From positions 1 through 64,000 of the forward strand of contig CAWIMD010000004.1 in NCBI GenBank assembly GCA_963837165.1: a stretch of DNA of 64,000 nucleotides, in the 5' to 3' direction. The notes beneath the pieces are model-generated. The model saw only the letters and a program-made list of their open reading frames with translations. It did no database searches and was not told the DNA's origin. How positions within the stretch are numbered: position 1 is the first letter of the stretch; each line of letters begins with the position of its first letter. A program made the position numbers and the translations under genes. This stretch comes from JAENWD01 sp963837165. Its GTDB lineage: Bacteria > Acidobacteriota > Vicinamibacteria > Vicinamibacterales > JAENWD01. Positions 1-10,100 of this stretch are shown piece after piece.

Positions 1-58
<58 letters not shown>

Positions 59-211
59 ACAATCCGCTGATTGTACCACAGCCTCCGAAGCTCAGCAAGC
101 TCCCGGCGCGACGCCGGTGACGCCGCCGGCAAGCCACCGCTATCCTACTGTGTGGCGCCCGCACGCGGAAACAGCTCGGCCGTGCCGCAGACGCGCCGGA
201 ACGGGGACGAT

Positions 212-997
212 GTGTCGCTGGCGACCAGCATTCTGCGCGCCCTGAACCGCTGGGTCACACCCGACGCGGCCAGGCCCAAGACGCCCGAGGAGCAGACGGC
301 CCACGAGACGGGCAAGGCCGGCGCGTCGATGGGCCGCTACCTCGATCGACTGCCGCACCATGATGTGGACGTGCTCGACTTCGGCTGCGGCTGGGGCGGC
401 GAGACGCTGTGGCTGGCCTCGCACGTGCGCTCGGTCGTCGGCGTGGATGTGGACCGGGACAGCCTCGATCAGGCGAGCCGCGCCCTGGCCGAGCGCCCCG
501 TGGACAACTGCCGCTTCCTGCTGATCGAGCACGGGCGGCTGCCCCTCCCCGACGCCAGCGTCGATGCGGTCTTTTCCACCGACACGTTCGAGCACGTCAT
601 GGATCTCGAGCTGGCCTTCGCCGAGATCGCCCGCGTGCTGCGGCCATCGGGCCTGCTGGTCACCCGCTTCGGTCCTCTGTTCAGATCGCCGTACGGCTAT
701 CACATGCAGTGGGCCTGCCGGGTCCCGTACGCCCACCTGATCTTTGGATTGGAGCCCGTGCTGGCGCTCCGGACCGATCACACCGGACAGCACCTCGACG
801 TGGACACGTGGCAGGCAACCGGTCTCAACTGCCGGCGCTTCGCGGAGTTCCGCGGCGCCGCCCGCGCGTCCGGACTGGAGCTGCTCACGTTCGACCCGAT
901 TCCGGTCCTCGGCCTCGCGTCCCTCACGAAGCTGCCCTGGCTCCGCGACCTCTTCATCTTCGGCGTGGATTGCGTGGCGCGACGACCAGCCGCGTAG
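212..997 (+). CDS. SAM-dependent class I methyltransferase
   Basis: A 261-residue protein with a class I methyltransferase core. Motif I is visible as DVLDFGCGWGGE near residue 50, followed by the acidic end of strand 2 (VVGVDVDRDSL) and a motif-IV-like stretch (VDAVFSTDTFEHVMDLELAF). This is the Methyltransf_11 pattern, which transfers a methyl group from S-adenosylmethionine to a small-molecule or lipid acceptor that cannot be named here. I chose the GTG at 212 because the reading frame upstream (open from 71) lacks the family's sequence character and overlaps the tRNA promoter side. No co-directional partner overlaps it. Confidence 0.82.
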   Translation: MSLATSILRALNRWVTPDAARPKTPEEQTAHETGKAGASMGRYLDRLPHHDVDVLDFGCGWGGETLWLASHVRSVVGVDVDRDSLDQASRALAERPVDNCRFLLIEHGRLPLPDASVDAVFSTDTFEHVMDLELAFAEIARVLRPSGLLVTRFGPLFRSPYGYHMQWACRVPYAHLIFGLEPVLALRTDHTGQHLDVDTWQATGLNCRRFAEFRGAARASGLELLTFDPIPVLGLASLTKLPWLRDLFIFGVDCVARRPAA

Positions 998-1068
998 AAC
1001 GCGACGCCGCGACAGATACAATCGATGCAACGGATGGAACGAACCCGGGCAGAGTGGGGAGTCCAGAT

Positions 1069-2136
1069 GTGCTGATACGGTGGAGTGGACTGATGCTTGT
1101 GGCCGGCGTTCTCGGGGCCGGTGCGTCCGGACCGGTCACGGCCGTCACCGATCCGGCGGCGGTGCTCCCGTGCCGTCAGCCCCAGCTGGCAGCCTCCGGA
1201 CCGACGGTGTACCTGACGTGCGGCGCGGGCTCCACGATCTTCGTCGCCGACTCGCAGGATGGCGGCCGGACATTCAGCGCGCTCCGCAAGGTCCTGAGCG
1301 CGCCCTCGGTCGCGCTCGGCGCGCACCGGGGACCGCGGATTGCCGTCGCCGGCGATGCTGTGGTGATCTCTGCGGTCATCGCGACCGTCGGCGGCGGGAA
1401 GGACGGCAACCTCGTCGCCGTCCGGTCCACCGATCGCGGTCGGAGCTGGAGCCCGCCGGCCAGAATCAACGACGCGCCAGACGCCGCCCGGGAGGGTCTG
1501 CAGGCGATGGCCGCGGAGGGCCAGTTCGTGGTCGCGGCCTGGCTGGACCTGCGCGCCAGCGGCACGCGCCTGTACACGTCGAGCTCCGCGGATGCGGGAC
1601 GCAGCTGGACGCCGAACGTGCTCGCGTACGCCTCGCCGTCGGGCACCATCTGCCAATGCTGCCACCCGTCGCTCGCGATCGGCGGCGACGGCACGGTCTA
1701 CCTGATGTTCCGGAACGAAGTCGCCGGTCACCGCGACCTGTACCTGGTTCGCGGTGCCCACGGACATTTCGGCGACGCACAGAAGCTTGGAGAGGGCACC
1801 TGGCCGTTGACGGCGTGCCCGATGGATGGCGGAGGGCTGTCGGTGGAAGGCGAGACGGTGACGACCGTGTGGCGGAGGGAGCAGACGATCTATCTGGCGA
1901 GCCCGGGCGAGCCCGAGATCAAGGTGGCCGAGGGCACCAATCCGGCGGTCGCGGCAACGCCGGCCGGACCGGTCATCGCGTGGACCGGCTCCGGCGGCCT
2001 CCTGCTGGCGGCGCCCGACCGCGACACGCGGGTCCTCGACGCCGACGGGCGCTTTCCAGCGCTCGCGCGCGCGGGCCGCGTGATCGTCGCAGCCTGGGAA
2101 CACGGCAACGGCACGCTGACGCGGGCGCTCGACTGA
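1069..2136 (+). CDS. Secreted BNR/Asp-box repeat (sialidase-fold) protein
   Basis: A 355-residue exported protein. The GTG start is preceded by a GGGGAG ribosome site and opens a hydrophobic signal segment (LMLVAGVLGAGASG). At least three Asp-box repeats are visible (SQDGGRTFS, STDRGRSWS, SADAGRSWT), the mark of six-bladed sialidase-type propellers. An unusual cysteine cluster, ICQCCHPS, lies in the middle, together with a later ACPMDGG segment. The Arg triad and Tyr of a true sialidase cannot be assigned by eye, so a glycan-hydrolase role is not supported. It may equally be a non-catalytic propeller. Confidence 0.75.
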   Translation: MLIRWSGLMLVAGVLGAGASGPVTAVTDPAAVLPCRQPQLAASGPTVYLTCGAGSTIFVADSQDGGRTFSALRKVLSAPSVALGAHRGPRIAVAGDAVVISAVIATVGGGKDGNLVAVRSTDRGRSWSPPARINDAPDAAREGLQAMAAEGQFVVAAWLDLRASGTRLYTSSSADAGRSWTPNVLAYASPSGTICQCCHPSLAIGGDGTVYLMFRNEVAGHRDLYLVRGAHGHFGDAQKLGEGTWPLTACPMDGGGLSVEGETVTTVWRREQTIYLASPGEPEIKVAEGTNPAVAATPAGPVIAWTGSGGLLLAAPDRDTRVLDADGRFPALARAGRVIVAAWEHGNGTLTRALD

Positions 2137-2152
2137 TTCGGAAGGCGTCGGG

Positions 2153-2788
2153 CTACGTGCTGCGCACCGCCGCCTTGGACGGCTCGCGCACGGAGGCGCC
2201 CGCGCGCTTCTTCTGCAGGACGTACACGAGCCGCGCGGCCAGCAGCGTTGTCACGATGACGCCGTATCGGATGGGGCGCGTGGTGTCGGCCTTCACCAGC
2301 CAGTAGTAGTGCACCACGCCGAGCGCGGCGGAGACATAGACGAGCCGGTGCAGCTGGTTCCACTTCCGGCCGCCGAGCCGCCGAATCCAGCCGGCCGTGG
2401 ACGTCAGCGCCAGCGGGATCATCAGCAGGAACGCCGTGAACCCCACCGTGATGAACGGACGCTTCGTCACGTCCTTGACGATGGCGTGGAGGTCGAAGAA
2501 CTGATCGAGCCAGACGTAGGTCGTGAAGTGGAGCGAGCCGTAGAAGAACGCGAACAGACCGATCATCCGCCGGTACCTGATCAGCCAGTTCCAGCCCGTG
2601 ACGCGCCGGAGCGGGGTCACGAGCAGCGTGAGGGCCAGCAACCGCAGCGTCCAGACGCCGGTCTCGTTCGTGATGTCGGAGATGGGGTTCGCACTGAGCG
2701 AGTTGGTCAGCACACCGTAGGCGAGGTACCCCACGGGCGCGAGGCACGCCACGAACACGACGGGCTTGACCAGCCGCACTGCCTTCAC
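2153..2788 (-). CDS. msrQ: MsrQ, heme-binding membrane subunit of methionine sulfoxide reductase
   Basis: A 211-residue integral membrane protein of the ferric-reductase-like transmembrane family, the usual MsrQ (YedZ) length. The conserved elements RRVTGWNWLIRYRRMIGLFAFFYG and SLHFTTYVWLDQ provide the heme-ligand histidine environment, and RLGGRKWNQLHRLVY is typical of the family. MsrQ passes electrons from the quinone pool or flavin reductase to MsrP. It lies directly downstream of msrP on the same strand with a 49-nt gap. The start is GTG at 2788. Confidence is high from motif order and neighbour. Confidence 0.93.
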   Translation of the reverse strand: MKAVRLVKPVVFVACLAPVGYLAYGVLTNSLSANPISDITNETGVWTLRLLALTLLVTPLRRVTGWNWLIRYRRMIGLFAFFYGSLHFTTYVWLDQFFDLHAIVKDVTKRPFITVGFTAFLLMIPLALTSTAGWIRRLGGRKWNQLHRLVYVSAALGVVHYYWLVKADTTRPIRYGVIVTTLLAARLVYVLQKKRAGASVREPSKAAVRST

Positions 2789-2837
2789 GAATCGATCCTC
2801 ATGAGACGGCCGGACTGAAGTCCGGCGCTAGGTACCG

Positions 2838-3791
<954 letters not shown>

Positions 3792-3918
3792 GTCACCCCC
3801 TCGTGAATGGTGCGTTCCTGTATCTACGCACCAATTATGACGTTAGATGCCGGGACGGGAGCCGGGTTCTCCCGGGCTCCCGGCAGCTGTCTCTCTGATC
3901 AACACCGGGGCGGGGCCG

Positions 3919-3990
3919 AAAATTCGTCCCGATCGAATTTTTCGCAGGACGAAAATTCGTCCCGATCGAATTTCCGGTACGAATTTCCGG
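3919..3990. repeat. REP-like palindromic repeat, two copies plus a partial
   Basis: Two near-identical units of the form AAATTCGTCCCGATCGAATTT lie at 3919-3942 and 3951-3973, and a half-unit (GAATTTCCGG) follows. The same unit recurs at 12.5-12.7 kb, so this is a dispersed extragenic palindromic element. It occupies the 386-nt space between msrP (minus) and the kinase-like gene (plus); nothing else is recognisable in that space. Confidence 0.8.
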
Positions 3991-4177
3991 TAAGGGGTTG
4001 AGGGGAAAGCAGAACGGGCCGAGTGGCGGGCGGACATACGCCGCCGCACCCGGCCCGAAGTCGAGTCGTGACTCCTGTCGGAGCCGTGGCCGCCGGGACC
4101 CTCGCGCCCGGTCAGCCATGCCTGTGCTATCGGCAACCCGCGCACTCCGCTTGAATGACCGGTGGTAGGCTGCCGGT

Positions 4178-4843
4178 ATGCCCGAGCCGCCCCATGACGT
4201 TGCGCTCGTTCAGCTGATCCTGCACGAGCTGCGCACGCCGCTGAACATCCTCTCGGGGTCCCTCGGGCAGCTGACCGAGGGCCGCGGCGGCCCGCTCAGC
4301 GCCAGCCAGCTCGCCATCGCCGAACGCGCACACCGCGCCGCCGCACAACTCGACCGCCTGGGCGATCAGCTTCGCGAATGGGTCGCCGTACGCTCGCAGC
4401 CCGCACGCCATGCGGGGACCGCCCTGGAGCCCGCGCTCGCCGCGGCGACCGATCTGGCAGAGGCGCACGCGGGTCGAGGGCTGCGCATCGAGGTGGCCCC
4501 TCTGCCCCGCGACGTGCACGTGCGGATGACGCCCTCGCTGCTCGAAATGACGCTCCGCGCGATCGTCGACGCCGTCTCCCGCGGCGCGGCCAACGGCGCG
4601 ATCGTCCCGGTCTCCGTCCGCACCGGGATCAAGGGGTCGCCGTCAGCCGACGTCAGGGTGCTGGTGCTCGTGGGCGAGATCAGCGAGACGAATCCGGATG
4701 GCCCGTTCACCGCCGAATCGGTCGGCGGACTCGGGTTCTCGCTGCCGCTGGCACGTGCAGCCGTCGAGTCGAGCGGCGGCCGGATCTGGTCGCGGTCCGC
4801 GGAGCGGCGGGTGCTGGGGATTGGCATCGCGCTGCCCGTCTAG
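4178..4843 (+). CDS. Minimal histidine-kinase-like protein with degenerate ATPase domain
   Basis: A 221-residue soluble protein with no sensor or membrane segment. It opens directly with an H-box, LHELRTPLNIL (His16), and a helical dimerisation region of about 65 residues. The C-terminus keeps a G2-like element (GGLGFSLPLARAAVESSGGRIW) and ends in IALPV, as kinases do. The N-box asparagines are missing (LRAIVDAVSRGA) and no DxGxG G1 box is visible, so ATP binding and autophosphorylation are doubtful. No response regulator is adjacent. It could be a phosphotransfer or decoy protein. Confidence 0.7.
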   Translation: MPEPPHDVALVQLILHELRTPLNILSGSLGQLTEGRGGPLSASQLAIAERAHRAAAQLDRLGDQLREWVAVRSQPARHAGTALEPALAAATDLAEAHAGRGLRIEVAPLPRDVHVRMTPSLLEMTLRAIVDAVSRGAANGAIVPVSVRTGIKGSPSADVRVLVLVGEISETNPDGPFTAESVGGLGFSLPLARAAVESSGGRIWSRSAERRVLGIGIALPV

Positions 4844-4858
4844 TGTCCCGGGCCCTCG

Positions 4859-5467
4859 TCACTTCGGCAGGTCGGGCTCCACCTCGGTCGCCACGACGTC
4901 GCCCGTCGAGGCGTCGATGCTGTACAGCGTCAGGGCCGTGCCAGTGAAGACGCGCGCCTGATAGACCAGGCGGTAGCTGCCGTCGGCGAGCGGGAGGACG
5001 GCGAGGACGGGCGGGAGGCTGGGTCCAAGCCCTCCACCGAGAGCGGCGAACCGATCCGCGGCTTCCGGGCGCGTCAACTTCGGGACCGGGTTGAGCGCGA
5101 TGCCGCCGTAGAGCGTGCCCTCGATCGCGACGATCTTTCCCGCCTCGAGCCGGCGCCAGACCTCCGTTCCAGCCACCAGCACGCCCTTGTCGTACTGCGC
5201 GAACCACTGGTCCCGGGCGCCGTCTCGCGGGGCCGTCTGCTCGTCCTTCACCCGCAGCTCGCCGCGCCGGATCATCGTCGCGACGCGCCGCGACCAGTCC
5301 GCCAGCGCGTCGCTCGTCGTGGGGGCAAAGACCTCCTGGCCGGGCGGAGCCGCCGGCGGGGAGCTCGGCGACGGCGAACCCGTCTGCACCGAGGCGATGC
5401 CGATCACGAGCGCCGTCACGAGCGCGCACATCGCCGCGAGAGTGACACGGGACCGGACACTGCGCAA
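4859..5467 (-). CDS. Secreted small FTP/PepSY-like propeptide-fold protein
   Basis: About 202 residues with an N-terminal hydrophobic export segment (MCALVTALVIGIASV) followed by a Ser/Pro-rich linker. The C-terminal half (AGTEVWRRLEAGKIVAIEGTLYGG, then YRLVYQARVFTG and LYSIDASTGDVV) matches the pattern of the FTP/PepSY propeptide domains of thermolysin-type proteases, which inhibit or chaperone peptidases. No peptidase is attached. The start is uncertain: TTG at 5467 adds arginines before the hydrophobic core, but ATG at 5431 would avoid overlapping a palindrome at 5460. It is divergent from the glycosyltransferase gene with only about 30 nt between starts. Confidence 0.6.
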   Translation of the reverse strand: MRSVRSRVTLAAMCALVTALVIGIASVQTGSPSPSSPPAAPPGQEVFAPTTSDALADWSRRVATMIRRGELRVKDEQTAPRDGARDQWFAQYDKGVLVAGTEVWRRLEAGKIVAIEGTLYGGIALNPVPKLTRPEAADRFAALGGGLGPSLPPVLAVLPLADGSYRLVYQARVFTGTALTLYSIDASTGDVVATEVEPDLPK

Positions 5468-5475
5468 GTGCGCAG
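5460..5475. promoter_or_regulatory. Palindrome in divergent promoter (possible operator)
   Basis: CTGCGCA-AG-TGCGCAG is a 16-bp inverted repeat with a 2-bp centre. It lies in the very short divergent space between the FTP-like gene and the glycosyltransferase operon, where a transcription factor could control both. No regulator gene is adjacent. This is a sequence observation only. Confidence 0.35.
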
Positions 5476-5498
5476 GGTGGTATCGCGGTGGTGCTAGT

Positions 5499-6419
5499 AT
5501 GACCCGGGTGTCCCCCACCGTCTCGACGCTTGTCGTCTGCTGGAACAATCGCGAGTTCCTCCGGCGCTGCCTCGAGTCGGCCCCGCCCGGCGAGCTGATC
5601 GTCGTGGACAACGCGTCCACCGACGGCAGCGCGGAGCTCGTGGCCGAGCGCTTCCCGTCCGCCTCGCTGGTGCGGCTCGACGAGAACGTCGGGTTCGCGA
5701 GCGGCGTCAACTGCGCCGCCTCCGGAGCGACGGGCGACTACCTGCTCCTGCTCAACCCCGATGCCGAGGCCACGCCGCACGCCGTCGACCGGTTGACGGC
5801 ACTGCTCGACGAGGAGCCGACCTGCGGTGCGGTCGCCGGCCGCCTGCTGTCCATGACCGAGGACCCGCAGCCCGACTTCCGGGCGCGGCGGCTGCCCACG
5901 CTCGGCAGCCTGGCGGCCGACCTCCTCCTGCTGCGGCGCCTCTGGCCGTCGAACCCCGTGAGCCGTCGTGCCGAGGCCATGGATCTGGACCAGTCGAAGC
6001 CCGGTCGGGTCGAACAGCTGGCGGCGTCATGCCTCATGGTGCGTCGCGAGGCCTTCGAGCAGGTGGGCGGGCTGGACGACCAGTTCTCTCCCGCGTGGTT
6101 CGAGGACGTGGACCTCTGCAAGCGGCTCCGCGATGCGGGCTGGTCCATCTACTTCGTACCGCAGGCCGTGTTCCGCCACACCGGCGGCATGTCGGTCCGC
6201 ACGCTGGGGAGAGCCCGCCAGAAGCGCATCTACTACCGGAATCTCGAGCGATACGTCCGCAAGCACCACGGGCGTGCCGCGGCAGCCGCGGTCAAGGTCC
6301 TGCTCGTCACGGGCATGGGACTCCGCATGGCGGCCAGCGTGCTCCGTGCCGATCGCGCCGGCGTCCACGCGTTCGCCGGCGTCCTGGGCGGCACCCTCAC
6401 CGGCTGGAAGGACGACTGA
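5499..6419 (+). CDS. Glycosyltransferase family 2
   Basis: A 306-residue GT-A glycosyltransferase. The nucleotide-sugar site is visible as LIVVDNASTDGSAELV, followed by ENVGFASGVNCAA and the DxD-region LLLLNPDAEA. The later AFEQVGGLDDQFSPAWFEDVDLCKRLRDAGW block is the acceptor-side signature of rhamnosyltransferase-like (WbbL-type) enzymes that build surface polysaccharides. The ATG at 5499 gives the family's normal N-terminus (STLVVCWNN). It is the first gene of a plus-strand run continuing with DUF1175, A2M and a membrane protein, so it may decorate the envelope in the same programme. Confidence 0.88.
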   Translation: MTRVSPTVSTLVVCWNNREFLRRCLESAPPGELIVVDNASTDGSAELVAERFPSASLVRLDENVGFASGVNCAASGATGDYLLLLNPDAEATPHAVDRLTALLDEEPTCGAVAGRLLSMTEDPQPDFRARRLPTLGSLAADLLLLRRLWPSNPVSRRAEAMDLDQSKPGRVEQLAASCLMVRREAFEQVGGLDDQFSPAWFEDVDLCKRLRDAGWSIYFVPQAVFRHTGGMSVRTLGRARQKRIYYRNLERYVRKHHGRAAAAAVKVLLVTGMGLRMAASVLRADRAGVHAFAGVLGGTLTGWKDD

Positions 6420-6427
6420 GCGCTCCG

Positions 6428-7141
6428 GTGACGCGCGCGCCTGCCTCGTGGCCTCCGCCGGAACGACGGCGCATCGCCGCCTGTGCGGCCGTCCTGCTCG
6501 CGATGCTGATCGCCGGATCGGTGCCGCGCGCCCAGCAGCGCCTCGACAGCGCGAGCGATCGCGCCGCCTTCCGCGCGTGGTTCGTGCTGCTGGCCGACGC
6601 CGCCTTCTATCACCCGGTGCCCGAGGTCGCCGACTGCGCCGGGCTGATCCGCTACGCCACGCGCGAGGCGCTGCGCGTGCACTCGCCCGAGTGGCGCCGC
6701 CAGGCGGCGCTGCCCGTCGATCCGGGCCTGCCCGACGTTGCCGACCCGCCGGCGGGCGGGCCTGACCACTTCCCGCTGTTTCGCGTCTCCGGCGATCCCA
6801 CGGCGACGTATGCCGAGTTCGCCGATGCGCGGACCCTGGTCCGCTTCAACGCCGTCCCCGTGGCGCGAGATCCCGCGGCCGCCAGGCCCGGCGACCTGCT
6901 CTATTTCCGGCAGCCGTCCCAGCGGGAGCCCGATCACCTCATGATCGTCGTGGGCCCGTCCCGCTTCGATCGTTCCGCGGACGATTTCGTCGTCTACCAT
7001 ACCGGTCCTGCCGATGACGGAGGCCCGGGCGAGATGCGCAAGGTCCGGCTGGCCGATCTGCTTCGCCACCCGTCGCCCCGCTGGCGTCCAATTGCCGCGA
7101 ACCGCCGCTTCGTCGGCGTCTTCCGCCTGAGCCTCTCATGA
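6428..7141 (+). CDS. DUF1175 (YfaT-like) exported protein, NlpC/P60-like Cys-His arrangement
   Basis: A 237-residue exported protein (signal: AACAAVLLAMLIAGSVPRA). The family, DUF1175, is the usual companion of bacterial alpha-2-macroglobulin, as yfaT is to yfaS in Escherichia coli. Two blocks stand out: ADCAGLIRYATREAL with Cys70, and RPGDLLYF followed by DHLMIVVG with His170. This Cys...GDLLYF...His spacing is that of NlpC/P60-type cell-wall peptidases, so a peptidoglycan amidase or peptidase role is a reasonable inference, not an established one. The GTG start at 6428 is 8 nt after the glycosyltransferase stop. The stop overlaps the A2M start (ATGA). Confidence 0.8.
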   Translation: MTRAPASWPPPERRRIAACAAVLLAMLIAGSVPRAQQRLDSASDRAAFRAWFVLLADAAFYHPVPEVADCAGLIRYATREALRVHSPEWRRQAALPVDPGLPDVADPPAGGPDHFPLFRVSGDPTATYAEFADARTLVRFNAVPVARDPAAARPGDLLYFRQPSQREPDHLMIVVGPSRFDRSADDFVVYHTGPADDGGPGEMRKVRLADLLRHPSPRWRPIAANRRFVGVFRLSLS

Positions 7142-10100
7142 TCGGTCGTCGCATCCGCCGCCGGTTCCTTGCCCTGGTCGTGCTGGCGATCGCCGCCCGA
7201 CCCGGCATGCTGCGGGCGCAGGATGGCGAGATCGCGGCGCATCGGCCCGCGTTCTCGCTGTCGGCCAGCGCCATCGCCACGACGCGCGACACGCCGTCGG
7301 TGTACCTCTCGTTCCGCGAGCTCGATCACCTCGACTTCCGCGTGTATCGCGTGCAGGACCCGATGGCGTTCCTCGCCGGGTTGAAGGATCCGCACCAGCT
7401 GGGCAGCGAGGCGCCGCTCGTCGAGCAGACACCGACAATGCTCGAGCGCGTTGCGGACTGGAAGGCGGGCTGGCGAGCCTCGATTCAGGACTTCTTCCGC
7501 GCGCAGTTCAGCTACGACTATCGGCGGGCGCGGCGGCAGCGCCTCGACACGCAGACGGTCGTGCGCCGACGCACGACGCGTGTGCAGAGCTTCGCGCAGG
7601 TGCCGCTGCTCAACCCGTCCCGACTGGTGACGTCATGGCGGGAGGTCCTGCCGCCGCTGCGCGACACGGACGTGCGGCGCATCCCGATCGACGTCGAGGA
7701 GCCCGGGATGTACGTGGTGGAGGCCGTGTCTCCCCCGCACCGGGCCTACACGATCGTGATCGTGTCGGACGTGGGGCTCGTGAGCAAGGCCTCCCCGGGG
7801 CAGGTACTGCTGTATGCGGCGGACCGGTTCACCGGCAGGCCGGCAGCCGGCTGCGATGCCCGCGTGCTCTACGAGCACAGGAGCCTCGCGCAGGGTCGGA
7901 CCGGCGACGACGGCGTCTTCGACGCGCGCTTCACGGAACAGGCCTCCGACGACGTGATCGCCGCCGTGTCCTGTGGCGGCCAGGTCGTGGCGACCGATCC
8001 GGGGAGCTGGTCTCTGCAGGAGCCCGTCCGCGAGCTGGTCGGCTACATCTACACCGACAAGCCGATCTACCGGCCCGGGCACACCGTGCACGTCAAGGGC
8101 GTGCTTCGATGGCGGTCGCACGGAGCCCTGCTGCCACTGGACGCCCGGGACGTCGAGGTCCGCATTTCGGACGTCACCGACAAGGTGATCTTCCGGCAGC
8201 GACGCACGGTGGATGCCTTCGGCGGCGTGACGGCGGACGTACCGCTCTCGGCCGGCGCGGCCCTGGGCGACTACTCCATTGCGATCCTTCTCGGCGACGA
8301 GACGGCCGCGGGCTCCTTCGAGGTGCAGGAGTATCGCAAGCCGGAGTTCGAGGTGCGCGCGACGCCTGCCGAACGGTTCGTCGTGCAGGATCACCCGGTC
8401 GCGGTGGCCATCTCGGCCCGCTACTACTTCGGCCAGCCGGTCGCGCACGGGCGCGTCGCCTGGGTGGCGCACCGCCAGCCCTACTACTCGCCGCTCCGCT
8501 GGTCGGATGACGAAGTGGACGAGAGCGGCTACTGGTGGGGCGACGACCAGACACTCGAGGGGACCGCGCGGCTGGACGCGAACGGCCAGGCCCGGATCAG
8601 CGTCCCCCTCGACGTGGACGATCACGGCAACGACTACAGCCTGCGCATCGAGGCGCGCGTCACCGACGCGAGCGGCCGCGAGGTGAGCGGCGCGGCGGTC
8701 GTCCATGCCACCTACGGCGCGTTTCTGCTGGCCGTGCGGTCCGACGACTACGTGATTCGCCCCGGCGCCTCGACGACACTCGCCCTGCGCGCCGTGGACT
8801 ACGCCGGCGCGCCGCAGGCCGGGCGGGACGTGCACGTGACCGTCGGGACCCGCGTCCAGGGCCGCAACTGGAACGACGATGGCGGCGTCCGCGTGGTCGC
8901 CCGGGACGCCGTGACGACCGATGCCGATGGCCGTGCTCCGTGGACGTTCACGGCGCCGGCGGCGCCGGGCGAATACCGGATCCGCTTCGAGGCAGACAGC
9001 GGGGGCCGCACAGTGACCGCCGACGCCTATCTCTGGATCCCCGGGGTGACCCACCTCTCCGAGGCCGAATCCACCGACCGCTACCTGGAGCTCATCCCGG
9101 ACAGGAAGACCGTCTCGCCGGGCGAGACGGCGCGATTCCTGGTGCGCGGCGCGGATTTCGACGCTGATGTCCTGGTGACGAAGGAGGCGCAGGACGTCTC
9201 GTGGCATCGCGTGCAGCACCTGCGATCGAACGAGACCATCGAGGTCCCCGTCTCCACGGACGACATCGGCGACACCTGGGTGAACCTGGTCTTCCTGTCC
9301 GGAAATCGGGTCTACCGCGCCGAGCGCCGTGTCAAGGTCCCCGCGGTGTCGAAGCAGTTGCAGGTCACGGTGACCCCGGAGAAGCCGGTGAGCAGGCCCC
9401 GCGAGCCCGGACGCTTCCTGCTGGAGGTGGTCGATGCGACCGGGGCGCCCGTCCAGGGCGAGTTCAGCCTGTCGGTCGTGGACGAAGCGGTGTACGGCGT
9501 GAAGGCCGACGACACGCCCGATCCGCTCCGGTTCTTCTACCAGCGCGGCTACAGCCGCGTAGGCACGCAGTTCTCGCGCGAGTACTACTTCGTCGGGTAC
9601 TCGGGCAACCAGCAGTTGATGCTCGCGATGCGGCACCGGCCCTACTCGCTCGCCGACTTCAAGAGCGACACGGCCGTGCAGCCGCAGGTGCGGAAGGACT
9701 TCCCGGACGCCATCTACTGGGTGGGCGATCTCGTCACCGACGCCCACGGCACCGCGCACGTGCAGATCACGTATCCCGATGCGCTGACGACCTGGCGGCT
9801 CACGGCGCGCGGCGTCACGGCCGATACGCGTGTCGGATCGGCCGTTGCCCGCACGACGGTCACCAAGGACCTCATCGTCCGCGTCGTGACACCCAGGTTC
9901 CTGGCGCAGGGCGACGAGGTCGTCGTCCCGGTGATTACGCACAACTACCGGCAGGAGCCCGCCGCGCTCGACATCAGCCTGGCCGCGACCAACCTCACGC
10001 CGAAGGCCGGCCCATCCGGTGCGGCGCCTGACGCGGCAATGCACGCGACGATTGCGCCGGCCGACGAACAGCGGCTCGACTGGCGATTCACGGCCGATCG

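Noticed and set aside
71..211. N-terminal extension of the methyltransferase from TTG at 71
   Set aside because: No similarity to the methyltransferase fold and it crosses the tRNA upstream region; GTG 212 gives a normal length.
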